Positions 18,252 to 25,961 of a stretch of DNA of 64,000 bases are shown here, piece after piece. The DNA lies in NCBI RefSeq assembly GCF_000421465.1, contig NZ_ATXB01000001.1:2139001-2203000 (forward strand), given 5' to 3'. Each line of letters begins with the position of its first letter. The first letter of the stretch is position 1. The notes beneath the pieces were generated by a model. It was given only the letters and a program-made list of their open reading frames with translations, was not told where the DNA came from and did not search any database. The position numbers and the translations under genes were made by a program. This DNA comes from Methylohalobius crimeensis 10Ki (GTDB lineage: Bacteria > Pseudomonadota > Gammaproteobacteria > Methylococcales > Methylothermaceae).

Positions 18252-20003
18252 TCAAACCGCGGCCCGGCGTCCCTTGGGTTGGGGCTGGGCGAAGTCGTGG
18301 GTTGCAATATAATTCTGCCGAGCCTTGGAGCGGGACAGCTTGCCGGACGAGGTTCGCGGCAAGGTGTGCAAGGGCACCAATTCCACGATGGTGTCGACGC
18401 CGATCTCCGACTGCACCTGCGAGCGGATTCGAGCGACCAAATCGGCCCGCTTGGCCTCGTCATTCTCCCGGCACTGGACCACGATCACGGTCAAATCGCC
18501 GCCGTCGGGACCGGGCACACCGAAAGCCAAGGCGTCTCCCGGACGCACTTCCGGTTGCCGTTGAGCCAAATACTCCAGATCCTGAGGCCAGATATTGCGA
18601 CCGTTGACGATGATCAAATCCTTGGCGCGCCCGGTGAGATACAAGCGATCCCCGACCCGGTAACCGAGATCCCCGGTATTGAGCCAACCATCCTCCGACA
18701 ACACTTCCTGGGTACTGTCGGGATCTTGGAAATAACCCGACATGACGCTGGGCCCGCGCAGATACACGCTTCCCACCTGACGATCGGAGACTTCCTTGCC
18801 GTCGGCATCGAGGATTTTAAGCTCAAATCCCGAGAGCAAATGACCGCAATCGACAAATTCATTGGTCCGCCCGGAATCGGAAGCGGCCGGTTCGGCACGG
18901 CCTTCGGAGGCCAAGCATTCGGCATCCACCCGATCCACTTTCAACCCTTGTCCCAGAGGGGCGAAAGTGACCGCCAAGGAACATTCCGCCATTCCGTAAC
19001 AGGGCAGGAAAGCCGTTTCCTTAAACCCCGCCGGCGCCAATGCTTGGGCGAATTCACGCAGGGAACCGGTGCAAATCATCTCCGCCCCGACTCCGGCCAC
19101 GCGCCAAGCGCTCAAATCGTACTGGGCCGCCTCTCCCGGGCGCAGGCGGCGCTGACACAGTTCGTACCCGAACGGAGGGCCGAAAGAAATGGTCGCCTTA
19201 TTCTTGGAAAGCAAAGCCAACCATTGGCGCGGGCGCATGGCGAACTCCCGGGTTCCCAGGTAGTCCACGGAAACCTGGGAAGCGACCGGGGTCAACATCA
19301 ACCCCACCAAACCCATGTCGTGATAGAAGGGCAACCAGGAAACGGCACGATCTCCCGGGCGCAGATCGACCCCGTACTGGGCGATGCCCGCCAGATTGTC
19401 CATCACCGCCGCTTGAGTGATCATCACCCCGCGCGGGAATCGGGTGCTGCCCGAGGTATATTGCAAATAGGCCAACTCATTCAGTTTGAGCGGGACAAGC
19501 TCCGTCTCCGCCGAGGGCAGTGCGTGAAAATCCTCGGGCGATCCGAAATAGTCAATATCCAGATCCTCGGCGGCTTCCTCCAGGAAGGAGACGAAGTTTT
19601 CCGGGGCCATGGCGATGTGGGGACGACAGCTCTGCAAGAGCGCGCGCAATTGCCGTACATACGCCTGATGACTTCCCAGGCTCAAAGGAATGGGCAAAGG
19701 CACCGGCACCAAGCCGGCATACTGACAGGCAAAGAAAAATCGGATAAAGTCAGGAGTGGTTTCAGCAACCAAGGCCACTCGGGACTCGCGGGGCAGATTC
19801 AGTCCGGCCAACCGCTTTGCCAAATCAAGCGCCTGCAGGCGCAAATCGGCATACGGCAGCACTTCCAACAATTCCCCGCGGCCGTTGTAAAAGTTACAAC
19901 CCGTGTGGCCCAGCGCGGCATAGTCTAGCGCTTCCGATAGCGAGCCGAAATCGGCCCGCCTGAGCGGGAGCGTGTTTTCAGTTGGCGTAGCTTGAGCACC
20001 CAA
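18252..20003 (-). CDS. Fatty acyl-AMP ligase / acyl-ACP synthetase
   Basis: This 583-residue ANL-superfamily enzyme has the P-loop YTSGSTRFPRGVMIT, the FAAL-typical WLPFYHDMGLVG, YGMAECSLAV for adenine binding, and the hinge TGDLGYRVGDRLYLTGRAKDLIIVNGRNIWP. Expected reaction: fatty acid plus ATP gives acyl-AMP, with transfer to the phosphopantetheine of an ACP, here most likely the ACP encoded two genes downstream. The start is TTG after GGGGAGAGG. It is the first gene of the minus-strand ceramide operon, so its upstream region (20004-20333) should hold the promoter. It resembles FAALs of polyketide/lipid pathways; the absence of PKS or NRPS genes nearby and the SPT gene point to lipid synthesis. 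Confidence 0.87.
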   Translation of the reverse strand: MGAQATPTENTLPLRRADFGSLSEALDYAALGHTGCNFYNGRGELLEVLPYADLRLQALDLAKRLAGLNLPRESRVALVAETTPDFIRFFFACQYAGLVPVPLPIPLSLGSHQAYVRQLRALLQSCRPHIAMAPENFVSFLEEAAEDLDIDYFGSPEDFHALPSAETELVPLKLNELAYLQYTSGSTRFPRGVMITQAAVMDNLAGIAQYGVDLRPGDRAVSWLPFYHDMGLVGLMLTPVASQVSVDYLGTREFAMRPRQWLALLSKNKATISFGPPFGYELCQRRLRPGEAAQYDLSAWRVAGVGAEMICTGSLREFAQALAPAGFKETAFLPCYGMAECSLAVTFAPLGQGLKVDRVDAECLASEGRAEPAASDSGRTNEFVDCGHLLSGFELKILDADGKEVSDRQVGSVYLRGPSVMSGYFQDPDSTQEVLSEDGWLNTGDLGYRVGDRLYLTGRAKDLIIVNGRNIWPQDLEYLAQRQPEVRPGDALAFGVPGPDGGDLTVIVVQCRENDEAKRADLVARIRSQVQSEIGVDTIVELVPLHTLPRTSSGKLSRSKARQNYIATHDFAQPQPKGRRAAV

Positions 20004-20333
20004 GAGCCTCTCCCCTTAAAAATCCAGCAATCCGGCAGGCATCAAAACAAACAACGGACAAAACATATGCACCCTTTCGCGATCCTTGGCGGCTCCTGGC
20101 AATGGTAGCCCAGGATGTTGTTTTCCGTTGTTTTAGTTGCTTTCGCGCGAAAGCAAGGTAACCTATGAGCAAAAAGCATCATAGCATTTCCGCCAATCCG
20201 GAGACAAGCACCAGATTTGGCGCCGCCAGGTACGGCTTCACGTCCCTGACTCTCAGGGATTAAGCATAGCGTGTTGCCAATTAACAATCAACTGTATCTT
20301 TACGGCAACGATACAACAGTTCATTTCCAAGCA
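20004..20333. promoter_or_regulatory. Divergent control region of the ceramide locus
   Basis: About 330 bp between the divergent acyl-AMP ligase and N-acyltransferase genes. It contains a perfect 20-bp palindrome (20137-20156), a direct repeat GTTGTTTT (20117-20124 and 20127-20134), and an inverted pair AAACAACGGA (20049-20058) / TCCGTTGTTT (20124-20133). I could not fix -35/-10 elements with confidence. The density of symmetrical sites suggests regulated expression of both arms. Confidence 0.5.
20137..20156. promoter_or_regulatory. Perfect 20-bp palindrome, candidate operator
   Basis: TTGCTTTCGCGCGAAAGCAA equals its own reverse complement. Its length and central position between two divergent lipid genes fit a dimeric repressor site (TetR- or GntR-like size). 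No regulator gene is in the cluster, so the binding protein is unknown. As RNA it would form a stem with almost no loop, so a DNA site is more likely than a terminator. Confidence 0.5.
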
Positions 20334-21467
20334 ATGACCGCGAAAATTTCCATCCAGCCCGTCACCCATACCCGGCATCTGACTGAATTTATCCGTCTCC
20401 CTTACCGGCTATACGGTAATGATCCCCACTGGATTCCGCCTTTACGACTGGAACGGCGTCAGCTTCTCTCCCGCAAAAATCCCTATTTCTCCCACGCGCA
20501 CTGGCAGGGCTGGCTCGCCTGGCGCGGCAGTCGTCCGGTGGGCCGCATCAGCGCTCAGATCGACCGACTCTATCTAGAGCAACATCATCGGAAAGTAGGC
20601 TTTTTCGGGATGCTCGAGGCGGTCGATGACGAAGAAGTCTTCGCCCGCCTGTTGGCCCAAGCGGAAAGCTGGCTGAAAAAAGAAGGCATGGAATCGATCC
20701 AAGGCCCCTTCAATCTTTCCATCAATCACGAATGCGGCCTCTTGGTCAATGGCTTTCAGCAGCCTCCCATGATCATGATGCCTTACAATCCACCTTATTA
20801 TGCCGACCAACTGGAAAAACACGACTATCGCAAAGCTCAGGACCTTTTGGCTTACCTGCTATCGGCCCGAACCGCTCCTCCCGAGGGCGCAAGCCAACTC
20901 GCCGCCAAGGCCGCCGAAACCATCCGCGTCAGGCCGCTTGACCGGCCTCGCCTGACCGAGGAATTCGAATTGCTTCGCTCGCTGTTCAACGACGCCTGGC
21001 GGGATAATTGGGGGTTTATTCCCTTCACCCGGGCAGAATTTCAGGAAATGGGCAAAATGTTGAGCCACATCGTCCCCGACGATTTCGTCCAGATTGCCGA
21101 AATGAACGGCGAAGCGGTGGGCATGATCGCCGCCATGCCCGACCTGAATCAGTTGCTCACCGGACTCGACGGGCGCTTGCTGCCATTCAACTGGCTCAAG
21201 CTCCTGTGGCGCTGGAAGACGGCCTACCCCGACGCCGGGCGGGTGATGCTGATGGGAATCCCGCGAAAATGGCAGCAAAACCTTCTGGGGGCGGCCATCG
21301 CCTATCGGCTGATCGAGGCCTTGCGGCAAGCAGGACTTGCCCAAGGCATGCGGCAAATGGAGTTATCCTGGATTCTGGAAAACAACACGAGGATTCGAGG
21401 AATCATAGAGAACCTCGGCGCCGCTTGTTACAAGCGCTATCGGATTTACGCGAAAACCCTGCCATGA
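20334..21467 (+). CDS. GNAT-like N-acyltransferase, putative bacterial ceramide synthase (bCerS-like)
   Basis: This is a protein of about 377 residues starting at ATG 20334 (MTAKISIQPV); a GTG 21 codons upstream adds an unlikely N-terminus. Landmarks are FIRLPYRLYGNDPHWIPPL near the start, IQGPFNLSINHECGLLV with PPMIMMPYNPPYY in the middle, and LSWILENNTRIRGIIENLGAACYKRYRIYAK at the end. This family is sometimes misnamed dATP pyrophosphohydrolase. It includes, as I recall, the bacterial ceramide synthase of Caulobacter, which N-acylates 3-ketosphinganine. Position beside the SPT operon supports that role here. The next gene overlaps by 4 bp. Confidence 0.7.
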   Translation: MTAKISIQPVTHTRHLTEFIRLPYRLYGNDPHWIPPLRLERRQLLSRKNPYFSHAHWQGWLAWRGSRPVGRISAQIDRLYLEQHHRKVGFFGMLEAVDDEEVFARLLAQAESWLKKEGMESIQGPFNLSINHECGLLVNGFQQPPMIMMPYNPPYYADQLEKHDYRKAQDLLAYLLSARTAPPEGASQLAAKAAETIRVRPLDRPRLTEEFELLRSLFNDAWRDNWGFIPFTRAEFQEMGKMLSHIVPDDFVQIAEMNGEAVGMIAAMPDLNQLLTGLDGRLLPFNWLKLLWRWKTAYPDAGRVMLMGIPRKWQQNLLGAAIAYRLIEALRQAGLAQGMRQMELSWILENNTRIRGIIENLGAACYKRYRIYAKTLP

Positions 21468-22255
21468 CTACGCCCCGCCTATTCGATGCCGTCCTGTTGG
21501 CCGCGGACCGGGAAGGAGAAAATCCGGTGGCCCGCGCTGCGGGCGCGCCGTGCAAAACGCTGACCCCGATCGGCGGCCAATCCCTGCTGTCCCGCGTTCT
21601 GGATGCCTTGGAACACTGTCCCACGGTGCAGCGCTGCATCCTTTGCGGGCCCAGCGAACCGATTATGTCCGAACCCTCCATTTCCTCTGTACTCGAGCTT
21701 CCTTGGCTGGAATGGATTGCCCCCCAACCCTCCCCCAGCCTTAGCGCATTGGCCGGCTTGGCGCACATTCCGGAAAACCGACCGGCGCTTCTAACCACTG
21801 CCGACCTCGCTTTTCCCGACCCCCGGGTCTTCGAGGATTTTTGCCGTGGGGCCGCAACCCTGGGCGGGGATGTGGCGGTAGGGCTGATTCCCTATCAAAC
21901 CGTCGCCGCGCGCTATCCCGGGGTCCGGCGCACCAGCCTGAAATTCACCGACGGACCTTTCTGCACCTGCAACCTGTTCGCCTTTCTGACCCCGAAGGGT
22001 CGTACCATGGTCGAATTCTGGCGGAATCTGGAACGGGAACGCAAACACCCCTGGCGCCTCGTTCGGGCGCTCGATATGATCGCCCTCATCCGTTATTTGC
22101 TGGGCCGTCTCAGCACCCAGGCAATATCGCAGCGGATAGAGAAAAAAATGGGGATCCAAGTCAATTTCGTGGTTCTCCCTTATCCCGATGCTGCCATCGA
22201 CGTGGATACCGAAGACGACTTACACTTGGTTCGGGCTGCGGTCGGAGACGATTAA
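21464..22255 (+). CDS. MobA-like nucleotidyltransferase, possible lipid head-group enzyme
   Basis: This protein of 263 residues starts at the ATG that overlaps the stop of the N-acyltransferase gene (ATGA), which indicates translational coupling. It looks like an NTP-transferase of the GT-A/MobA fold. AVLLAADREGENPVARAAGAPCKTLTPIGG replaces the usual glycine-rich nucleotide loop and keeps the Lys, LLTTADLAFPD supplies the metal-binding Asp, and DVDTEDDLHLV ends the domain. Molybdenum-cofactor or sugar activation is possible on fold alone. Tight coupling to a ceramide-synthase-like gene suggests CTP-dependent activation of a polar head group. Its stop overlaps that of the OmpA-like gene on the other strand. 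Confidence 0.65.
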   Translation: MTTPRLFDAVLLAADREGENPVARAAGAPCKTLTPIGGQSLLSRVLDALEHCPTVQRCILCGPSEPIMSEPSISSVLELPWLEWIAPQPSPSLSALAGLAHIPENRPALLTTADLAFPDPRVFEDFCRGAATLGGDVAVGLIPYQTVAARYPGVRRTSLKFTDGPFCTCNLFAFLTPKGRTMVEFWRNLERERKHPWRLVRALDMIALIRYLLGRLSTQAISQRIEKKMGIQVNFVVLPYPDAAIDVDTEDDLHLVRAAVGDD

Positions 22256-23604
22256 CGGGACGCGCTCAACACGGGTATCGGCACGAATTCGATTTCCACC
22301 CGCCGGTTTTTGGCCCGTCCTGCCCGACTCCGATTGCTCGCCACCGGTTTTTCTCCCCCCCATACTCGCATTTCCAAACGCTCCGACGAAATCCCTTGGC
22401 GAATCAGAAAATCCCGGACTTTTTCGGCCCATTGGCGCGCCAAATTCAAGTTGACCTGTTCGCTGCGCCAGCGGGCATCGTCGCTGTGGCCGTTGATGAC
22501 CAGTACCCCGGAAAAATGTTCGAGACAATATTGCGCCAACAAATTCAAACGGTTTCTTTGAAGGGGCGACCAGGATTTTTGGTCGGAATCGTAATGATAT
22601 AGACGCAGCGATTCCGGGCCGAACAATTTCAATGGAATTTTTGGCCCCGCCGCGGCTTGCGCCTCTGATGCGGTCACCACCTGGGAAGGTTTCAGCCCTT
22701 CCTGGCGCAAAAACTGGCGCACCGCCCGGAAACGCTTTTCAAACCACAGCGCTCCTTGCTTGTCTTCCAAGCTCGACAGAACATCCGACACCACAACTTG
22801 CCCTTGGCTTTGGCTCTTCAAGAGCGTCGCGATCTGAGACAAGACTGTCCGGAGCTCCCGAGATATCAATGCCTGGAAAGGAGAAAAGGAAAAATGGAGA
22901 TTCCGAAAATCCCTGATTCCGAAAGACGGCAGCCGGCGGCGACAGGCCTGAAATCGATCGTAAACCTCCCACAGCCGTACCGCCGAGATGGAGACTCGGG
23001 CTTCCCAGCCGCCTTCATCCTCCCACGGGCGGCGATAATAAAACTCGGGAAAGGAACCGTTAAACAGCGCCGTCAGCATTCTCTCCGCGCGGATGCCCTC
23101 GACCCACAAACGCTGTCCCAGACGACCGCGCGATTCAATGCCGTCCACGGGCAGACGCCGACCGGGTGTTTCCCCGTGATGCCAAGGCGCCGGCTGTACC
23201 TGAACGCCGGCCTCGATCACCTGGGCTTCATTTTCCAACACGAGCTGCAAGCGTAGCGGCTGACCCGCCTCTTGGAGGAAATGAACCCGTCCCAAATGAG
23301 GAATCGCTTGTTCCAGACGACAAGATTGTTGATCCGTGTACACATCCCACCGCCCTTCCGCCAAAGGGACTTGATGGAAATCGGCCGTTGCCGCGGCGGC
23401 CCATAGATACAAGCCTAAGTGCCATTTGATGCTTCGCCATCCTTGGTTCGCACCCTTCCGGGCGCACTTCAGGCGCCCAAATCGGCTATCCTGCCGATTT
23501 GTGATGCTTCGCCATCGCCGGCTTTGCATCCTTCCGGCGACTTTCAGGCACCCAAGCCGACTGATCCGCCACTTGGTCTCCTTGGGAATGCGTTTTCGAG
23601 CCAT
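22252..23604 (-). CDS. OmpA-like envelope protein, start uncertain
   Basis: The C-terminal ~100 residues form an OmpA-type peptidoglycan-binding domain (LVINGHSDDARWRSEQVNLNLARQWAEKV, RVWGGEKPVASNRSRAGRAKNRRVEIEF). The ~280 residues before it are unfamiliar. A short hydrophobic stretch, LGLYLWAAAATADF, lies about 70 residues from the farthest ATG (23604) and looks like a signal-peptide core, so translation may begin nearer 23420. The basic segment before it is encoded by a hairpin-rich 75-bp tandem repeat and may not be translated. A weak ribosome site (GGAG) precedes the 23604 ATG. The protein probably tethers the outer membrane to peptidoglycan. A role with the ceramide locus is not shown. 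Confidence 0.7.
   Translation of the reverse strand: MARKRIPKETKWRISRLGCLKVAGRMQSRRWRSITNRQDSRFGRLKCARKGANQGWRSIKWHLGLYLWAAAATADFHQVPLAEGRWDVYTDQQSCRLEQAIPHLGRVHFLQEAGQPLRLQLVLENEAQVIEAGVQVQPAPWHHGETPGRRLPVDGIESRGRLGQRLWVEGIRAERMLTALFNGSFPEFYYRRPWEDEGGWEARVSISAVRLWEVYDRFQACRRRLPSFGIRDFRNLHFSFSPFQALISRELRTVLSQIATLLKSQSQGQVVVSDVLSSLEDKQGALWFEKRFRAVRQFLRQEGLKPSQVVTASEAQAAAGPKIPLKLFGPESLRLYHYDSDQKSWSPLQRNRLNLLAQYCLEHFSGVLVINGHSDDARWRSEQVNLNLARQWAEKVRDFLIRQGISSERLEMRVWGGEKPVASNRSRAGRAKNRRVEIEFVPIPVLSASR
23428..23577. repeat. Two-copy 75-bp tandem repeat with hairpins
   Basis: Copies at 23428-23502 and 23503-23577 both begin GATGCTTCGCCATC and share CCTTCCGG and TTCAGGC blocks; similarity is strong over the first ~58 bp. 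Copy 1 contains stems ATCGGC/GCCGAT and GGGCGC/GCGCCC. The period is a multiple of three, so the OmpA-like frame stays open through it. It resembles a dispersed structured intergenic element rather than protein-coding sequence. Confidence 0.75.
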
Positions 23605-23718
23605 GTCGCTCCATCCGGTCAGTCGTATGCTTATTTATCGGCCGGAGATGGACTGGCTTTAGGGGTGAAAACCGTGGCGGGTGGAAGCCGGGGAGTGCTG
23701 GTTTTAAATCCGTCTTTT

Positions 23719-24504
23719 CTAGTCCGCTTCGCGCAAAAAGCAGCGCACTGTCGATTCAAAACAATCCGGCTGATCTATATGGATCCAATGGCCGGCGTGT
23801 TCGATGGTTTTAATACGAGCCTGGGGAAACAAGGAGCGGATGGCTTGATGGTAGGCGGGTTTGATGTACTCGGAGAGCCCGCCGGATACGAATAGGGTCG
23901 GCCCGGCGAAGGGCTGAATCGTCGCATCGAGTGGGAAACCGCTGAGTGCCGGCAGAGCGGAGGCGAGCAGATCCAAATCCACACGCCAGTCATAACTGCT
24001 GTTGTGGGTAATCAAATTTTGCAGCAGAAATTGACGCACCACCGGGTTTTCGATTCGAGGCGCCAACCACTCATCGGCCTGACGGCGACTGGTCACCTGA
24101 TCCAGAGGAAGGGCCTTGAGCGCTTCGACGACGTGATCGAAACTATGCGCATATTGCACCGGTGCGATATCGGCCACCACCAGTTTGGACACCAAATCGG
24201 GACGACTCAGGGCCAAGCGCATGGCCACCTTGCCCCCCATGCTGTGTCCCAGCAAGTGGGCCGTCTGCACGTCTTCCCTGGCCAGAAGAGCCGCCAAATC
24301 CGCCGCCATATGAGGGTAATCCAAGGGTGCCGCGTGCGGCGATTCTCCGTGACCGCGCAAATCCGGCACCCACACTTGAAACTCCCCCGCCAAACGCTGG
24401 GCAAGCGAATACCAATTGCGCCCGGCGCCGAAAAGCCCGTGCAAAATCAATAGCGGCGGTCCCTCGTCGCCGAAGCGCTTGCAATATAAATCGACGGTTT
24501 CCAC
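23719..24504 (-). CDS. Alpha/beta-fold hydrolase (YbfF-type esterase)
   Basis: This 261-residue alpha/beta hydrolase has HGLFGAGRNW (oxyanion region), the nucleophile elbow GHSMGG (Ser about residue 94), and a C-terminal catalytic His in HAGHWIHIDQP. DLRGHGESPH is also typical. The start is GTG, after AGGAA. It matches the YbfF-like esterases acting on short acyl or acyl-CoA esters. It lies 24 bp downstream of lpdA on the same strand and probably shares the pyruvate dehydrogenase transcript. The natural substrate is unknown. Confidence 0.83.
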   Translation of the reverse strand: METVDLYCKRFGDEGPPLLILHGLFGAGRNWYSLAQRLAGEFQVWVPDLRGHGESPHAAPLDYPHMAADLAALLAREDVQTAHLLGHSMGGKVAMRLALSRPDLVSKLVVADIAPVQYAHSFDHVVEALKALPLDQVTSRRQADEWLAPRIENPVVRQFLLQNLITHNSSYDWRVDLDLLASALPALSGFPLDATIQPFAGPTLFVSGGLSEYIKPAYHQAIRSLFPQARIKTIEHAGHWIHIDQPDCFESTVRCFLREAD

Positions 24505-24528
24505 GGGGGGATTCCTGCTTCAGGATGA

Positions 24529-25950
24529 CTATTTGGTCTCTTTTCGAGACTTGCCAAGATAAAGGTCGGTGATCGATCCGTCAATCATCTCGGCGGCAAA
24601 GGCGATTGTCTCCGATAAGGTGGGGTGGGGATGAATGGTCAAAGCAATATCCTCCACATCGGCTCCCATTTCCAGGGCATGCACCGTCTCGGCAACCAAT
24701 TCACCGGCATGAGGACCGACGATACCGGCACCCAGGATACGGCCGGTCTTGCGATCGCTCAGCAGTTTGGTCAATCCTTCGCGGCGCCCGATGCCCAACG
24801 CTCTTCCGCTGGCGGCCCAAGGGAAAATACCCTTATCGTATTCCACGCCGGCCGCTTTCAATTCCGGCTCGCTTTTGCCCATCCAAGCCACCTCCGGATC
24901 GGTGTAGGCCACCGAAGGAATGGTCAATGCCTGGAAAGCCGAAGGCAGGTCGCATATCACCTCGGCCGCCACCTTGCCTTCATGGGTTGCCTTATGGGCC
25001 AACATGGGATTACCCACGATATCGCCGATGGCGTGAATGTGCCGCACCGAAGTGCGCTGACGATCGTCGACCTCGATGAAGCCGCGCTCGTCGGCTTGAA
25101 TGCCCGCCGCCTCCAAATCGAGCGAATCGCTGTTGGGTCGCCGGCCCACCGCCACTAAAATACGATCGAAAGTTTGACTTTCGGGAGCTTCGGAACCCTC
25201 GAAGCTAACCTTCAATCCTTGATCGCTCGCCTCCACGGCAGTGACCTTGCTATTCAGCCAGATGCCTTCATAGCGCTTGGAAATGGTTTGATGGAGGGGC
25301 TTGACCAGGTCCGGATCCGCCCCCGGAAGCAATTGATCGGCGAGTTCCACCACGCTGACCTTGGCTCCCAGCGCATGGTAGAAACACGCCATTTCCAGGC
25401 CGATGACACCGCCGCCGACCACGAGCAGGGATTCGGGGATTTCCTCCAATGCCAATGCACCGGTGGAGTCCATGATCCGGGAATCGTTGGGCCATCCCGG
25501 GAGTTTCACCGGGCGGGATCCCGCGGCGATGATGGCATGCTGAAAAGAGACGGTTTCGGCGCCCTCTTCGGTTTCCACTTCCAGCTTCCGATCGGAAACG
25601 AAATGCCCCGTGCCTTGCACGACTTGCACTTGACGTTGCTTGGCCAACCCCGCAAGACCGGTATTGAGCGTCTTGACCACTCGATCCTTCCAGCGGCGCA
25701 CTTGCTCCAGATCGATTTCCGGCTCGCCGAATTTGATTCCCTTGCCCGCGCAATCCCGTGCCTGATAAATCACTTCGGCCAGATGCAACAAAGCTTTGGA
25801 GGGGATGCAGCCCACATTCAGACATACGCCCCCCAGAACCGGATAACGCTCCACCAACGTCACGCGTTTGCCCAAATCGGCGGCCCGAAATGCGGCGGTG
25901 TAACCGCCGGGACCCGCGCCCAAGACTAGAACTTCGGTTTCGATCGCCAT
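24529..25950 (-). CDS. lpdA: Dihydrolipoyl dehydrogenase (E3 of pyruvate dehydrogenase)
   Basis: This 473-residue FAD enzyme reoxidises the lipoyl groups of E2 with NAD+. FAD-binding GAGPGGYTAAFRAADLG is at the N-terminus, followed by the redox-active disulfide GGVCLNVGCIPSK. The NAD-binding loop is VVGGGVIGLEMA, and the C-terminal dimer interface carries the His-Glu pair (HPHPTLSETI). No lipoyl domain is fused to it. The gene is 11 bp after aceF and completes aceE-aceF-lpdA. A good ribosome-binding site, GGGAGG, precedes the ATG. Confidence 0.97.
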   Translation of the reverse strand: MAIETEVLVLGAGPGGYTAAFRAADLGKRVTLVERYPVLGGVCLNVGCIPSKALLHLAEVIYQARDCAGKGIKFGEPEIDLEQVRRWKDRVVKTLNTGLAGLAKQRQVQVVQGTGHFVSDRKLEVETEEGAETVSFQHAIIAAGSRPVKLPGWPNDSRIMDSTGALALEEIPESLLVVGGGVIGLEMACFYHALGAKVSVVELADQLLPGADPDLVKPLHQTISKRYEGIWLNSKVTAVEASDQGLKVSFEGSEAPESQTFDRILVAVGRRPNSDSLDLEAAGIQADERGFIEVDDRQRTSVRHIHAIGDIVGNPMLAHKATHEGKVAAEVICDLPSAFQALTIPSVAYTDPEVAWMGKSEPELKAAGVEYDKGIFPWAASGRALGIGRREGLTKLLSDRKTGRILGAGIVGPHAGELVAETVHALEMGADVEDIALTIHPHPTLSETIAFAAEMIDGSITDLYLGKSRKETK

Positions 25951-25961
25951 CTTTACCTCCC

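Noticed and set aside
18279-19928. A 549-codon plus-strand open frame opposite the fatty acyl-AMP ligase
   Set aside because: The other strand encodes an unmistakable ANL enzyme; this frame has no domain and lies wholly inside it.
21464-22255. Annotating the nucleotidyltransferase as MobA because moaA is in the window
   Set aside because: moaA lies about 9 kb away in another operon, the usual MobA glycine-rich loop is altered, and the gene is translationally coupled to the N-acyltransferase.
23428-23577. Possible CRISPR-like array
   Set aside because: Only two adjacent copies of a 75-bp unit without spacers and no cas genes; it is a tandem structured repeat.
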